From Chionoecetes opilio (taxonomy: Eukaryota; Arthropoda; Malacostraca; Decapoda; Majidae), in the NCBI GenBank assembly GCA_016584305.1, contig JACEEZ010007257.1:243501-307500 (forward strand): 64,000 bases of DNA, written 5' to 3'. Below are positions 9,639 through 18,784 of the stretch, one piece after another; positions within the stretch are counted from its first letter, which is position 1; every line of letters begins with the position of its first letter. Under the pieces are notes generated by a model. The model saw only the letters and a list, made by a program, of their open reading frames with translations, ran no database searches and had not been told where the DNA came from. The position numbers and the translations under genes were made by a program.

Positions 9639-12393
9639 ATGGACAAAAATAAGAGGAGTTGCTTGAAGGTCTACTATACAAACTGTAGGAGTATTTTAAA
9701 CAAGATAGATTTCCTGAGAGGAATAAATAGTGTAGAGGATTTTGATATAATAGCATTAACAGAAACATGATTGGATATGTCAGGAAAGGTATTTGATCCG
9801 GAAGTCGAGATAGCTAGGTATAAGTTATTTCATAAGGACAGAGTTGGCAGGCGAGGTGGAGGAGTTGCGCTTCATGCAAGAGATACATTGCAGTGCTGTG
9901 TTAATAATGTTATAAAAACAGATGACAGCATAGAGTCTATCTATATGGGTAGAGGTTACGGAGGGAACTGAGAAAATGGTTTTGGGTGTAGTGTATAGGC
10001 CTCCAAACTTATGTAAAGAGGATTCAGCTCCTATATGGGAAGAAATAAACAAGGCCTGCAGATATAATCGACTATGCGTGGTGGGAGATTTTAATCTTAG
10101 GAATCTAGACTGGGATTTAATCATAGGTGACAGCGACGCAGATGAATTGTTAAATATAATCCAGGATAACTTCCTAAATCAAGCAATCAAGGAGCCTACT
10201 AGAGGAGATAATATTCTAGATCTATTGCTGACAAATAGAGACGATTTAGTTACAGATGTGGAGGTCGGTGGAAAGTTAGATAATAGCGACCATTATGAGA
10301 TCAGATTTAGCTTAAAATGGGAAGTTGAAAAATTAAGTGGCAACAAACAAAAAATACCTAATTTCAGAAAAGCCAATTATGCAGGATTAAGAAGACACCT
10401 GGAGGTTATTAATACGAGGTGTGGGATGGAGGGGAAGAAATTTTCCCAGGGTAAGGACAGGGCGATGACAGCTGGAAAGGCCAATATGAGGATAGGAGCA
10501 CCTGGGGTATTAGAGCATAGACATGGAGAGGTCGGCTGGAGGTAATTAGAGTGGTTAGACATGGAAGTGAGGTCGGGGCTGAGGAGGTAATTAGAGCGGT
10601 TAGACATGGAAGTGAGGTCGGGGCAGAGGAGGTAATAAGAGCGGTTAGACATGGAAGTGAGGTCGGGGCTGAGGAGGATTATACCTTATTTGTAAGGAAT
10701 ATAATTGACAGACAGAAAAAGAAAATTCCTTATAGGGAAATAAGATCTAGAAAGAGTGATCCAAAATGGATGACCACTAATTTAAAACACAACATTGGAG
10801 TAAAAAGAAACATGTATTTAAGGTTAAAGGCAGGATTGGTGAGCAAAGAACAGTATAACGTGATGGCGAGGACAGTGAAGAAATTAACTCTAAGAAGCAG
10901 TAGAGTAGTACTAAGAGTAGCTAAGAACAATTATGAGATTAAAGTAGCAGGACAGGCGAAAATTGACCCAAAGGGGTTCTATCAGGTATATAAAACCAAG
11001 ACAAGGGAATTAGTCGGGCCGTTAAGGTCAGGACAGGGTGAGGTCTTAAATACGGATGAGGATATGTGTAAAAGTCTAAATGATTATTTCTTAAGTGTTT
11101 TTACGGAGGAGGATACAGACGATACCTGATAGTGAACAGATGTTCAAAGGAAGCGATGAGGAGAAACTCAAAGATATTGTGATAACTAGGGAAATGGTGG
11201 AAGAGGGTATAGATAAAATGAAGAATTTTAAATCGCCAGGACCAGATGAAGCGTATCCCAGGGTATTAAAGGAATGCAAGGAGGTTGTTAGTGAGTCGTT
11301 AGTGCACATTTTTAGGAAATCGGTTGAGATAGGCGATGTGCCATTATTGTGGAGGAAAGGAAATGTTCCCATATTTAAGAAGGGAGACAGAGGACTAAAG
11401 TCAAATTATCGACCCGTAAGTCTAACGTCAGTGGTGGGTAAATTATTGGAATCTATTATTGCAAAAAACATTAGAGAGCACTTAGATAAACATAGTTTGA
11501 TCAATAATTCACAACATGGATTCACCAAGGTTAGGTCATGTCTCACCAATTTATTGAGTTTTTATAGGAAAGTTTATGAGACGGCAGATAATGATAAGGA
11601 TTATGATATAATATATCTGGACTTTAGTAAGGCATTTGACAAAGTACCACACGAGCGACTCTTAAATAAGGTTAAGGCTCATGGAATAGATGGGAAGGTT
11701 CTTCGTTGGATCAGAGTTTGGCTAAGTAATAGGCAACAAAGGGTTACAATTAATGGTTCTAAATCTGAATGGGGACTGGGGACAAGTGGAGTTCCACAAG
11801 GGTCTGTTTTGGGTCCATTACTATTTTAGATTTACATCAACGACTTGGATAGTGGGATTAGCAGTGATATCAGCAAGTTTGCTGATGATACTAAGGTAGG
11901 TAGGATTATTGGATCACAGTCTAATGTAAACATATTGCAGGGAGACTTAGATAAACTTAATGAGTGGGCAGTCAGATGGCAGATGGAATTTAATATTGAT
12001 AAGTGCAGCGTTATGAATGTTGGTAGAAAAAACCCTGGTAATAGATACACCATACGCAATGTATCGCTGAAAAGATCAGAAGGTGAAAAAGATCTTGGAG
12101 TGAGGGTGAGCCTAGACCTCCGACCTAGGAAACAATGTATTGAGGCTAGAAATAGAGCTAATAGAGTGTTAGGATTCATTACCAGAAGTGTTAAAAGTAG
12201 AAGTGCAGAAGTTATTCTAAAGCTTTATCTGGCTCTAGTCAGGCCTCACCGAGGCTATGCGGTTCAGTTTTGGTCTCCATATTACAGGATGGATATAGCC
12301 TTGTTAGAAACAGTGCAGAGAAGGATGACCAAAATGATACAAGGGATGCGTAACTTTAGTTATGAGAAGAGATTGAAGTTTTTAAGTGGATAA
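9639..12393 (+). pseudogene. LINE ORF2: endonuclease and reverse transcriptase, broken
   Basis: Order of domains: apurinic-type endonuclease (LKVYYTNCRSILNKID near 9663; RRGGGVALHARD near 9850; VVGDFNLRNLDWD near 10080; NSDHYEI near 10285), linker, then reverse transcriptase (FKSPGPDEAYPRVL near 11228; YLDFSKAFDKVPH near 11617; GVPQGSVLGPLLF to 11826; FADDTK near 11878), then the connection region. The catalytic Asp of block A and both Asp of FADD are present. Lesions: TGA at 9768-9770, a stop near 9969, a frameshift near 11100-11129, TAG at 11827-11829 and TAA at 12391. A tandem 45-bp repeat enlarges the linker at 10511-10677. Confidence 0.85.
10511..10677 (+). repeat. 45-bp tandem repeat inside LINE ORF2
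   Basis: Units start at 10553, 10598 and 10643 (last one partial), with a diverged 42-bp unit before them. Each unit keeps the reading frame and encodes VRHGSEVGAEEVIRA. The array lies between the endonuclease and the RT, a region where extra length may be tolerated. Confidence 0.85.
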
Positions 12394-13468
12394 AGGGATT
12401 TAATAAAGGAGAGGTAGGAAAAGTTCTTACGGCTTTTAACCAGGGTAGAACAAGAAGTAATGGATTCAAGCTGGAAGGGCGTAGATTTAGAAAGGAAATA
12501 GGGAAAAACTGGTTCACAAATAGGGTGGTGAATGAATGGAATGGACTCAGTAGACAGGTAGTTAGTGCGGCGTCATTAGGGAGCTTTAAAGAGGGGCTGG
12601 ATAGGTTCATGGATGGGGATGAAAGGTGGATGTAGGTAGTGTTAGGTGACAGGAACTACCACGTATAGGCCTCGCGGCCTCTTGTAGCTTCCTTATTTTC
12701 TTCTGTTCTTCTGTAACAGCAAATGTTTCACCAAAACCCCTAAAGGAGGATGACCAAGATCCAGTAAGGAAAGCTAGAAGATCGCCAGTAGATCGCCTAT
12801 TACAGAAACAGTACTGACGATCAGATAGAAAATTGTGAGCAGATAGATGCTTAAGAATCATATTAAATATAGATTCAAAAGCTTTAGATATGCAGGAAGT
12901 TAAAGCTGTGGGATGGTAGTTTGAAGGATTAGAACGGTCACCCTTCTTATGGACAAGTTGGATGTGAGCCAACTTCCAGCAAGAAGGAAAGGTGGAAGTA
13001 GATAGATAAAGACGGAAAAGTTTGACCAGGCACGGTGCAAGCACAGAAGCACAGTTTTTGAGAACAATAGGAGGGACTCTATCAGGACCATAAGCCTTCC
13101 GAGGATCTAGGCCAGAAAGGGCAAAGAAAACATCATTATGAAGGATCTTAATAACAGGCATAACATGGTCATAGGATGGAGGAGAAGGAGGAACAAGCCC
13201 TTCATCAACCAAAGTGGAAAATTCAGTAAAGGTTTGAGCAAAGGGTTCAGCTTTAGAAATAGATGAGACAGCTGTGGAGCCATCTGGGTGAAGCATAGGA
13301 GGGAAAGATGAAGAAGAAAAGTTGTTAGAGATGTTATTAACTACAGTACCCTCCCGAGTTTCACGCTATGCGAGTTTCGCGATCCTCGAGTTAAGCGCTG
13401 AGTCCTAAATTTTTACCATCCCTACTTTCGCACATTATCTCCTCGAGTTTCACGCTGCTTCGTACACA

Positions 13469-13492
13469 TTTTTTTTTTTTTTTTTTTTTTAT

Positions 13493-13531
<39 letters not shown>

Positions 13532-13831
13532 GTGTCGTGTGTGTGTGGTGTGTGTGTGTGTGTGTGTACAGTGCCGTTAGGCCGTGAGCTCCAGGGGTGG
13601 GATGGTAGGCCCTGGAGGTTCACTTGAGGGCTGTGATGGTTGGCCCTCGCCCGTGGTGACGCAGACATAATTTCTATAGTGATGCCTATGATTAGAGGCT
13701 CATGCCACCCCCTGTGTCCTCTGATGCCCTTGCAATCGAAGGTAGAGTTAATGGGTAGCGTGTGGGTGTTCTTAGGCCACTCGACGGTGCAGAGAAAGAT
13801 TTTAAGTGGATTTTACAGCCCTCATCAAGGA
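13469..13831 (-). repeat. SINE family D, copy 1, with long (TG)n
   Basis: The + strand shows a T run (13469-13490), a TG tract to about 13568, then the body shared with 17093-17452 and 21499-21838 (CAGGGGTGGGATGGTAGGCC). The tRNA-like head present in the other copies is missing, so it is 5'-truncated near 13831. Confidence 0.75.
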
Positions 13832-13845
13832 TAATTAAATAAGAT

Positions 13846-15371
13846 AGGTAACACCTCAAAATAAGTAGCACCTTTAAACCTTACACCCCCGCTGTTCCTT
13901 ACTTATTTACCACAAAATACTCCTTTATAAGTGATTAACCATGACGTGTGTGGTACTGTGGTTTCTGGAGGTACTGGAGGAGACAGGAGAGAAGAGAGGA
14001 AGGCATTGTGACAGTGTTATTGCCGTATAACACTGTCACACAACCATCAGCTGACGCCCTCACTCACTCAGACCAAAACAAATGAAAATGTTTTAGTATC
14101 CCAGATGAAATAGACAAGGGAAGAGTTGACAAATCTGTTAACAAAGGAGACAAAGTTTGAAGAGAACCTATGAAGCGATACTAAGCGTCAAAGGTCACAA
14201 GAAGAAGACGAATCGAGAGAGACAGATGGAAGTTTTTAACAAGATAATCCCTTCACCTGCCTTGTCATACATAAAAGTACAGTAACATAGACATACGACG
14301 TGTACAGAGCTAGATCACTCAATGCCTTGCTCTTACTAACTAATCACTACACTTGTGGAAATTATCCACCAACCACCCTCTCAATAGTTGGTAGAGTGGT
14401 GGTTTGTTTCCCCCCCCCCCCCTTGTGAGGGAGGTATTATCCGCTCATCAAAGGGGTGCGTAGGGATGTATATATATAATTATAATGGTAATGGGTAATA
14501 TTAAGGTAATTTAAGTAAATGATAAGTACTGGGATAATAGTAATGAACATTCTCAGTGCTATGAACCATTGGCACCTTATATAATTAGCACCTTGATTGC
14601 AGCGACTGGCTATTGGTCGTCATAATATTTGTTCCTATCCTGCGTGTATACGTGGCAAGGGTAGGATGGCAATGGTAGCCGCCCACTGGGAAGGCTAGTA
14701 CACTCCAGACCCTTGCGGGAGTAACATCTTTTATTAAATATACGTGCTTATATATAAGTACACTCCGAGCCTCTACCGAGTTAACATCTCTTACTAAATA
14801 TACGTGGATTTGTATATACGAGAGAATTGTAAATAGACTCTTTGCACATAGTGTTAAAATACAATAGGACTTGTCTCATCGACATAGCGAATATCATGTG
14901 CCGCGTCTATTAAGCCTGAATAGCTTCCTTGACGCCAACCACAATAACGCCTCCACCTCCGCACTTCACCTGCGGCCTCGATCACGGTTACCACTTCGGA
15001 TCCAGGACATGCAGTATTAATACACCTACAGCCATTTCAACCCTACTATCACCGATAAGTATCCTAGTTAGTTGACTAGTTGGGGTATTGTGTCGGGATG
15101 AGATAGACGATGGGTTTTGATAGGTAAGGACCTCCAATTAAATATATGTATGTGACATAAATTCCCACAACACTAATGCTTTCCTCCCTTCTCTATGGTA
15201 CCTCCAATGCCTTCCTCTCTTCTCTCCTGTCTCCTCCAGTACCTCCAGCAACCACAGTACCACACACGTCCTTGTTAATCACTTACAAAGGAGTACTTTG
15301 TGGTAAATAAGTAAGGATCGGCGGGTTGGCTGAGGTTAGGTGCTACTTATTTCGAGGTGTTACTTATTTTA
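13846..15371. mobile_element. foldback-type element with ~165-bp inverted arms
   Basis: The left arm (about 13846-14006) and the right arm (about 15205-15371) are inverted copies. Shared marks are TAACACCTC, AAATAAGTAGCACCT, TACTTATTTACCACAAA and GGAGACAGGAGAGAAGAG. The interior has no recognised coding region. It contains a C run at 14411-14423 and two similar tandem units (about 14699-14757 and 14759-14820) with AAATATACGTG. The element class is unknown. Confidence 0.65.
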
Positions 15372-15684
15372 TGCAACATCGGTTCAAAGGCCTGGCCTAT
15401 GAAGAATAGGCCACCTGTAATATCAAGATCAAGATCAAGTATCGTTCGTAGGACAGAATATGTGTGGGAGAACGCTGGACTAAAGGCTTCACCGACAGCA
15501 TCGCTGGGTGACTCCCAACTCAAGCTCAAGCTCAAACTCCTCTCCTCCTTCTCTCCTCTACGTAGTGTTGGCCGAAGCCACCACCCCGGGAGGCGGGTCA
15601 CAAACCTTGGCTAACACCCGGTACCCATTCACTGCTGGGTGGACAGTGGCTAGGGGCATTTTCAGGATTTTTTTGGGGGGAAAA

Positions 15685-15716
15685 AGTGAGTCTTATAAGC
15701 TGTAAAATACGGTAGG
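15685..15716. repeat. single MITE terminus (CGTATTTTACNGCTTATAAG type)
   Basis: GAGTCTTATAAGCTGTAAAA followed by TACGGTA is the same terminal sequence, in reverse, as the ends of the element at 22701-23287. No convincing left partner is present; 15395-15684 is otherwise unassigned. Confidence 0.4.
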
Positions 15717-16117
15717 TACACCTCACACCGGACTAAATAAGCATTTTTACAGTGTTTTCAATACCCGAGTTTCGTGATCCGCGAGTTTCGCGCTATGCCT
15801 TGGGAAGAAAGCAAGCGCGAAACTCGGGAGGGTACTGTAGATGCCAAAAATCACGAGAGGAGTTGGATTCAGAAAGATTTTGACATTTTCTATGAATGAA
15901 GGACTTTTTGGTAAGTTGAAGTAAAGATTTGGCATGATTACGGGTAGAAATATAAAGGACATGAGTTTCAGGAGATGGATGGTTACGGTACCGTCTGTGA
16001 GCCGCCTCTCTTATCTTGGACAGCATAAGAACAAGCAGAGCTAAACCAAGGTTAACAGGCTTTAGGATTTGAGAAAGTGTGTGGAATGTATGCCTCCATG
16101 CCAGAGACAATGACCTC

Positions 16118-17020
16118 AGTTGGAGATGGTGATGTGGAGTATATGACAAAGAACAGAAAGGGGCATTGTATGATGTGATGGGGGCAATGTCATCTGATAG
16201 TGGTGCTACAGCGGGGCTTTTTCCATTCGCTGCCATGTCCATCCATACCTTTCCATGTGCTTACCACACCTTGCTGCCACTATGGTGGTCAAGCCCTTTG
16301 CTGGACATCAAGGGGTGTCCTCAGCCAGCCTGATGTAGAAAGGTCTTCATCATTGTCAAAAATCAACATTTGCTGTGTGGTGGCTGGTGACGACAAGGTG
16401 GAGGGGGAGAAGCGATAAGCAACGTACTGCTTGCATTGTGACGGTACTTCCTCTTTGCTCTCACTGCTATCACTGTTTTGTATTTAGTCTTTATCAGCCA
16501 CTGAATCATACTCAGACATGTCTGATGACATTCCATTGTCACCAAACCCTAATAACTCATCACATATCTCATCACTATTAAGCATGTGACGCACCATGAC
16601 CAAACCTCTCACTCAGCCTACATCAAGATTGACTCATGCCACACCTGTGCCCAATATGAACATTGAACCAACATATTCACATTCGTGGTGGGTGGAGAGA
16701 AGGGTGATCTACTCGCAATACGTTTTTTGTACATTATGATCAAGGCAGTAACTTTCCAGGATTATTGAAACTTGCTGCTGTATACGGTGGCTATATACGG
16801 TGGTGGCACTGCACGCGGTTAAGCAAGGTACCGCATATACCGTATATGTCGGCTTATAAGTCGACCCCCAAATTTTGAAGTGCTAATTCAGGTTTAGGCT
16901 TATATTTTCCACATAATTTGACTTCCCAAAGATAGAAGCAAAAGCACCTCAAGAAAAAAGTCCTTATTAAAAAATTGCTACCCCAGTACAGTAAAATGCT
17001 GTAAGCCACAGTATGGTAGG
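16118..17020. other. unassigned intron sequence
   Basis: This follows the breakpoint of family-B copy 3. On the minus strand around 16560-16330 there is an interrupted acidic, Ser-rich reading (for example SDMSEYDSVADKD). It could be a decayed transposase N-terminus, for instance of piggyBac type, but no diagnostic residue supports that. Near 16835-16870 the motif CGGCTTATAAG recalls the MITE ends at 22701-23287. Confidence 0.3.
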
Positions 17021-17092
17021 TACAGTAAAATCCTTATAACTCGGCACTGTATAACTCGGAATTTGATATAACTCGGCATGGCAAAGACAGTG

Positions 17093-17452
17093 TTTTTTTT
17101 TTTTTTTTTTCTTTTTTTCCCAACCCCTATGCCTATAGCGCGTGTAGGCAGTGAGCTCCAGGGGTGGGATGGTAGGCCCTGGAGGCTCACTCGAGGGCTG
17201 GAGGGTTTGGCCCTCGCCAACTGGCGCGGGCAGGATTGTTATAGTGACGTCTGTGATTAGAGGCTCATGTCGCCCCCTGTGTCCTCCCATGCACTCACAG
17301 TCGAAGGTAGAGTTAATGGACAGGGCATGTGGGTGTTCTTAGGCCACTCGATGGTGCAGAAAGATTTCAAGTGGATTTATGGGTCTCACTCGGGATCAAA
17401 ACTCGGGTCTTCGAGAACGCCACCCGGTGACGCTAACCACTCTGCTACCGCC
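17093..17452 (-). repeat. SINE family D, copy 2, full length
   Basis: T run (poly(A) complement) at about 17093-17111, the shared body, and at the right end a tRNA-like head on the minus strand: GGCGGTAGCAGAGTGGTTAG with an A box and a diverged B box (GAGTTTTGATCCC). The head resembles a tRNA of the Ser/Leu type. It is nested in the pogo/Tigger element. Confidence 0.75.
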
Positions 17453-18130
17453 TCACTAAACTGCATCTCATGGTTTTCACTCGGCATATCATGCCCTCAC
17501 AACCTCTTCTGTGAACATGTAAACAGAAAGTCTGCAAAAAATAATGTATCTCGGCATATTGATGTTATAACTGCATCTCTTCGCTTACACTCGGCATATC
17601 GTCAGTCGCATAAAGTCGTATTTTTTTCCTTTTGATTTTTTCCTGCAGGCTCAGGCTCTTCAATTTCTTTTCCCTTCCTGCTGGAGACACCCTTGCATGA
17701 TGGAGCTGACATCTTGAAATACAGTACTGTATGATGTGATCCCAAAACACGTAAAATAAGTGGCAAAGTAAAGCAAAGGTCGGGAACCAGCGTGTAGGCT
17801 GTCAGCTGAGCCGTGTTTATGTCGTCAAAGCACCGTCTTGGATACGAATTCCGTTTTTTGTCTAAATTGAAAAAGGATTGGTTTCTGCTTCAAAAACACA
17901 ACAAGCTTGGTAGGAGCCGAAATAATAATCAATGCAAAACATTGCAAACAATATCACAAAGTAGTATAACACACATTTCAGCAAGTGTTATTGGATTGGG
18001 ATTCGTAATCCAAGACGGTGCTTGGGCGACAAAAACACGGCTCAGCCTACGCGCTGGTACCCGACCTTTGCTTTACTTTGCCACCTATTTTATGTGTTTT
18101 GGGATTACATCATACAGTACTGTATATCAA

Positions 18131-18300
18131 GATGTCAGCTCCATCACGCAAGGGTGTCTCCAGCAGGAAGGGAATGAAATTGAAGAGCCTGAGCCTGTAG
18201 GAAAAGGTGAAAGTGCTGGCAAGGATGGATGCAGGTGCATCCATGCGTGCTATTTGTGCTGAGTTTGATATCAAATCCAGCACATTCTACCCGTTCATTG
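18131..18300 (+). pseudogene. Tigger/CENP-B-like transposase N-terminus
   Basis: Beginning with MSAPSRKGVSSRKGMKLKSL near 18131, then after an in-frame TAG, EKVKVLARMDAGASMRAICA and EFDIKSSTFYPFIGK. This is the first helix-turn-helix of the pogo/CENP-B DNA-binding region (EKxxVL..(M/L)..G.S.R.I...F.I..ST). A GTAAGT follows directly at 18300. No catalytic DDE domain follows, so the element is non-autonomous. Confidence 0.7.
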
Positions 18301-18784
18301 GTAAGTGTAGTTTTTATGCTTTTACAGTACTGTATTTACTTGTGTTTTTTTATTTATTTATTTTTTTTTTTTTTTTTTTTTATTATTTTTTTTTTTTTTA
18401 CCCATATCAGAGGAGGACATTGCATAACTCGGCACATTGAATAACTCGGCAAGGGCCAGAGCCCCTATCGTGCCGAGTTATAAGGCTTTTACTGTACTCA
18501 AGTCAGTGTGTGGGTAGGTGAGTGACTGACCTCCACTTTACATGCAGTCAGGTGCGTGAGTGAATAAGTGTTTACCTAGTGAAACAGACCCTTAGTTCTG
18601 TAGCTGGCTGTGTGGTGATTATGGCACAACTGGCAAGTCGATCAGCTTATGCGAGTGTTGCAGTTAGACGGTTATTTTATATATTGTGTGGTGGTGATCG
18701 TTCCTATTTAATACTGTTTACAGTCTGGCAGCTGTTTGAAATGGTGTATGGTGGTGATCGTTTCTATTTTGATACCGTCTGTAT

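Larger units (their letters stand above)
8318..12714 (+). mobile_element. CR1/L2-like LINE, nearly full length (4397 bp)
   Basis: A non-LTR retrotransposon flanked by a 5-bp duplication, AACAG (8313-8317 and 12715-12719), inside family-B copy 3. It has an ORF1 with an SGNH esterase-like domain and an ORF2 with endonuclease and RT, and ends in TTCTG/TTCTTCTG repeats rather than poly(A). The esterase in ORF1, the FADD form of the RT active site and the microsatellite tail together point to the CR1/L2 group. Stops and frameshifts in both ORFs make it inactive. Truncated tails of the same family are at 3231-3418 and 47547-47615. Confidence 0.9.
13344..15837. mobile_element. pogo/Tigger-like TIR element (2494 bp) with nested inserts
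   Basis: Ends are CAGTACCCTCCCGAGTTT and its near-perfect reverse complement, flanked by TA (13342-13343, 15838-15839). CAG...CTG ends with a TA target are characteristic of the pogo/Tigger branch of Tc1/mariner. Removing it rejoins family-B copy 3 across TTATTAAC-TA-GATGCC. Inside are further motifs like the ends (GCGAGTTTCGCG near both termini), a SINE, a foldback element and a 62-bp duplicated stretch. No transposase is seen. Confidence 0.85.
7093..16117 (-). mobile_element. family-B LINE copy 3, in three pieces split by two nested elements
   Basis: Family-B sequence is present at 7093-8317, 12715-13341 and 15840-16117, all minus strand and collinear. The gaps are exactly the CR1-like LINE at 8318-12714 and the pogo-like element at 13344-15837. 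The 3' T run lies at about 7095-7106. Pieces of the RT (for example 13296-12607) and the C-terminal region (7793-7253) are readable but broken by stops and frameshifts. The whole stack sits inside the intron between exons 6851-7006 and 23381-24118. Confidence 0.85.
17023..18494 (+). mobile_element. pogo/Tigger element (1472 bp) with transposase remnant and long internal inverted repeat
   Basis: Ends are CAGTAAAATCCTTATAACTC and its reverse complement with one mismatch, flanked by TA (17021-17022, 18495-18496). More CTCGGCA motifs lie next to both ends. A SINE is inserted at 17093. Near the right end a transposase N-terminus is readable. Arms at 17641-17852 and about 17996-18202 are inverted copies, so the start region of the transposase occurs twice, facing outward in opposite directions. 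Confidence 0.85.

Noticed and set aside
13494..13568. Long TG tract as a possible regulatory Z-DNA region
   Set aside because: It is joined to the poly(A) complement of a SINE and is simply a tail-derived microsatellite.
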